Part shown: one piece after another, positions 62,294-64,000 of the stretch
Layout: each line of letters starts with the position of its first letter
How positions within the stretch are numbered: position 1 is the first letter of the stretch
Assembly: GCA_005518205.2 (NCBI GenBank)
Contig: RFFC02000003.1
Span: 208,527 to 272,526, forward strand
Length of the DNA: 64,000 nucleotides
Reading direction: 5' to 3'
DNA from: Hormoscilla sp. GUM202
GTDB taxonomy: Bacteria; Cyanobacteriota; Cyanobacteriia; Cyanobacteriales; Desertifilaceae
Translations under genes and position numbers: made by a program
The notes under the pieces: model-generated
Seen by the model: the letters and a program-made list of their open reading frames with translations, nothing else
Database searches by the model: none
Told to the model about the DNA's origin: nothing

Positions 62294-63652
62294 ATGACAA
62301 CTTCCAATTTTCCCAAGACGATCGCGTCTGGCTTTCGCGCCGCCAATCAGTGGTTATGGCTGACGCCGACCCGATCGCTTGATGAGGCTTATGAGGCAGC
62401 ATTAAAAATCAAAGCCCTGGAAGACGAGCATTTTAATGGGGACAAGATATTTCCTGACAGAAGCGGTAACAGCCCGATCGTTGCTAATTATTGTCGCCGC
62501 GAACTCAACAACAACTTAACTGCTGCGAAAATCCGCCTAGGGGAATTCAAAATCAGTAGTAATTTGATCGATATTTTCTCTCCGAAAAATATTTGGGCCG
62601 AGAAGGAACCGGGGAACCGGACAGTAATCCTCCGAGAAAAATCAGCCATCACCCTAGAAAAGTTAAAATTAATTGATGAAGTGCTAGCCCGGTACCGTCC
62701 CGCCCAAAAGCAGTTTGCCAGAAATAGAGAATCTCAAACTTTCGTCTCAGTTGAGAATGGATCCGCCAAGAAAGCGCTAATCGAAAAGCAGTCCTTAAAT
62801 AATCAGTTAAAACCGCCTCCTAGCTTAGAGGAACTTGCCGGTGCTGAAACAATTTCTGCTCGAGGAAGTTTCTTGCCCAGGTCGATTTTGGGAACTTTGA
62901 AAAGAGTTCAAAAAGAATTAGATCCGAAGACAGAAGAAGAAGTAGTTGAAAGATTTAGAGTTTCTAAATTCAAGACAATCATTTCCCTGCGATTTATTTT
63001 ATTAGCAATTCTGATTCCTCTTTTGACTCAACAGATATGTCATAATTTTCTGGTGGGACCAGTTGTAGATAGATTCAAAGAACAGGAAAGTTTTGCCACA
63101 TTTATTAACGAGGAAATGGAAGAAGAAGCTTTCATGGACTTGGAAAAGTTTGAGAAAAAAATCAAATTTGAAATCTTAACTGGGCAGTTGCCTAAATTAT
63201 CAGAGTCGGAGATAGAAGCAGAGTTACAACACAAGGTTGAAGAAATTGAAGTAGAATACCGCGATCGCAGTGCGAATGCGATCGAAAACATTTTCTCGGA
63301 TCTGTTATCATTTGTAGCATTCGGGTTAGTGATCTGGACAAGCAAGCGAGAGATCGCAGTGTTGAAGTCTTTCATGGACGATCTGATATATGGATTAAGT
63401 GATAGTGCCAAAGCTTTTATCATCATCTTATTTACAGATATGTTTGTGGGTTTCCACTCGGCCCATGGTTGGGAAGTAATTCTGGAAGGAATATCCAGAC
63501 ATTTGGGACTGCCAGAAAGTCGGAACTTTATCTTTTTGTTTATTGCCACCTTTCCCGTAATTTTGGATACCATCTTTAAGTATTGGATTTTCCGATATCT
63601 CAACCGCATATCTCCTTCAGCGGTCGCTACCTACAAGGAGATGAATGAGTAA
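62294..63652 (+). CDS. pcxA: Proton extrusion protein PcxA (CemA family)
   Basis: This 452-residue membrane protein is the cyanobacterial PcxA, related to chloroplast CemA, needed for light-driven proton release and indirectly CO2 uptake. A long soluble N-terminal part (TRSLDEAYEAALKIKALEDE, IRLGEFKISSNLIDIFSPK) precedes the membrane domain. Hydrophobic segments are at about 232-250, 332-346, 372-385 and 413-432. The CemA signature parts are IISLRFILLAILIPLLTQQI and FVGFHSAHGWEVILEGISRH. It is full length. Confidence 0.94.
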   Translation: MTTSNFPKTIASGFRAANQWLWLTPTRSLDEAYEAALKIKALEDEHFNGDKIFPDRSGNSPIVANYCRRELNNNLTAAKIRLGEFKISSNLIDIFSPKNIWAEKEPGNRTVILREKSAITLEKLKLIDEVLARYRPAQKQFARNRESQTFVSVENGSAKKALIEKQSLNNQLKPPPSLEELAGAETISARGSFLPRSILGTLKRVQKELDPKTEEEVVERFRVSKFKTIISLRFILLAILIPLLTQQICHNFLVGPVVDRFKEQESFATFINEEMEEEAFMDLEKFEKKIKFEILTGQLPKLSESEIEAELQHKVEEIEVEYRDRSANAIENIFSDLLSFVAFGLVIWTSKREIAVLKSFMDDLIYGLSDSAKAFIIILFTDMFVGFHSAHGWEVILEGISRHLGLPESRNFIFLFIATFPVILDTIFKYWIFRYLNRISPSAVATYKEMNE

Positions 63653-63764
63653 TGGAAAATTTATCGTTCCCTAGATCCGGGAACAGGCTGCGCTATGCCA
63701 GAGGATCTGCCTCAACGCTTCTCGGTTTACTTTGCTATTTGACTTGGTATTGGCAAGAGCACAA

Positions 63765-63797
63765 AAAAAGCGCCCCCCTCGAAGGAGAGCGCTTTTT
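63765..63797. terminator. Bidirectional terminator between pcxA and psbA
   Basis: AAAAAGCGC (63765-63773) pairs with GCGCTTTTT (63789-63797) around CCTC/GAGA; A-run on one side and T-run on the other. It fits rho-independent termination of the convergent transcripts from both genes. Confidence 0.85.
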
Positions 63798-63801
63798 GTT
63801 T

Positions 63802-64000
63802 TTAGCTAATTCTTAGCCATCGAATCGCACGACCTTGTGAGTCGATAATGGACTGGTCGTGTCCAGAGACGCCCACCCATGTCGCTGCGATGTGCGATAC
63901 GCAGTGCGAATAGCGCGCGCTTTAGACATCGACGGGCAGGCTCCCGACAGGGTGGGCGCTCTCGGACACGATGTTGAAGTTGAAACCGTTCAGGTTGAAG
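63802..64000 (-). pseudogene. psbA: psbA (photosystem II D1) 3' end, interrupted
   Basis: Entering from the window edge, the reverse strand encodes FNLNGFNFN, a D1 hallmark. A 117-bp insertion follows, and then QSIIDSQGR, the next D1 residues. The frame ends inside the insertion after SESAHPVGSLPVDV. After QGR the sequence also departs from D1 (AIRWLRIS then stop), so the C-terminal HERNAHNFPLDLA, which holds Mn-cluster ligands, is missing. This copy therefore cannot give a normal mature D1. Most of the gene lies outside the window. Confidence 0.85.
63856..63972. mobile_element. 117-bp inverted-repeat insertion in psbA
   Basis: The ends, read on the psbA strand, are ATCGTGTCCGAGAGCGCCCA plus CCC and, inverted, GTCGTGTCCAGAGACGCCCA plus CCC: 23-bp imperfect terminal repeats. 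Removal restores TTCAAC|CAGTCC, reading F-N-Q-S as in D1. No target duplication is evident. The interior holds GCGCGC-rich palindromes and no gene. MITE-like or REP-type element. Confidence 0.75.

Overview
The window is cyanobacterial chromosome. Three things show this: the GCGATCGC (HIP1) octamer occurs throughout; photosynthesis genes are present (ndhM, petN, CP12, pcxA and a psbA 3' end); and several genes belong to families found mainly in cyanobacteria (DUF3177, XisH/XisI, the SMC-linked PRC-barrel protein). The many dispersed palindromes, heptamer tandem repeats, toxin-antitoxin-like pairs and broken genes suggest a large, repeat-rich genome of the filamentous (Oscillatoria/Microcoleus-like) type. 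No rRNA, tRNA or CRISPR array was recognised.

Layout. 1-1.5 kb: an IS5-type remnant and an IS1-family element with an 8-bp target duplication and a tandemly duplicated end. 1.5-11.7 kb: ndhM, leuD, an acyltransferase, RTX protein fragments, tadA-grxC, a Bax1-like nuclease and a double-ATPase peptide ABC protein. 11.7-14.4 kb: gene decay (CHAT and cyclophilin fragments). 14.4-24 kb: petN plus a 50-codon neighbour, smc, a PRC-barrel gene, a FIST sensor, CP12 and DUF3177. 24-31.5 kb: a defence/addiction block with a STAS-like/PIN module, a kinase-helicase plus PLD pair matching the Mokosh type I antiphage architecture, and a broken PemK/MazF-type pair. 31.5-38.5 kb: glmM split by a group II intron without an ORF, a decayed xisI, tex, and a zeta-toxin-like pair. 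38.5-47.6 kb: a toxin-antitoxin-rich accessory region with a near-identical 1.07-kb duplication. 47.6-55.6 kb: moaD, thrC, a ThiS-like gene, mtnA, two tandem xisHI cassettes and dxs. 55.6-64 kb: a secreted Cys-rich protein, dinD, an SDR gene split by a MITE, an aldo/keto reductase, a helicase-like recombination protein, pcxA and a psbA 3' end carrying a 117-bp inverted-repeat insertion.

The strongest unusual observations are as follows. (1) A 907-bp ORF-less group II intron interrupts the essential gene glmM; exact 5' and 3' boundaries, domain V, domain VI with its branch-point A, and an EBS1 candidate are visible. (2) A 149-bp MITE with 19-bp inverted ends and a 9-bp target duplication splits an SDR gene. 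(3) A 117-bp inverted-repeat element sits in the psbA 3' end. (4) The Mokosh-like locus is present. (5) The 41.5-46.6 kb region holds repeated toxin-like and antitoxin-like fragments. All family assignments come from reading motifs by eye, with no database search.
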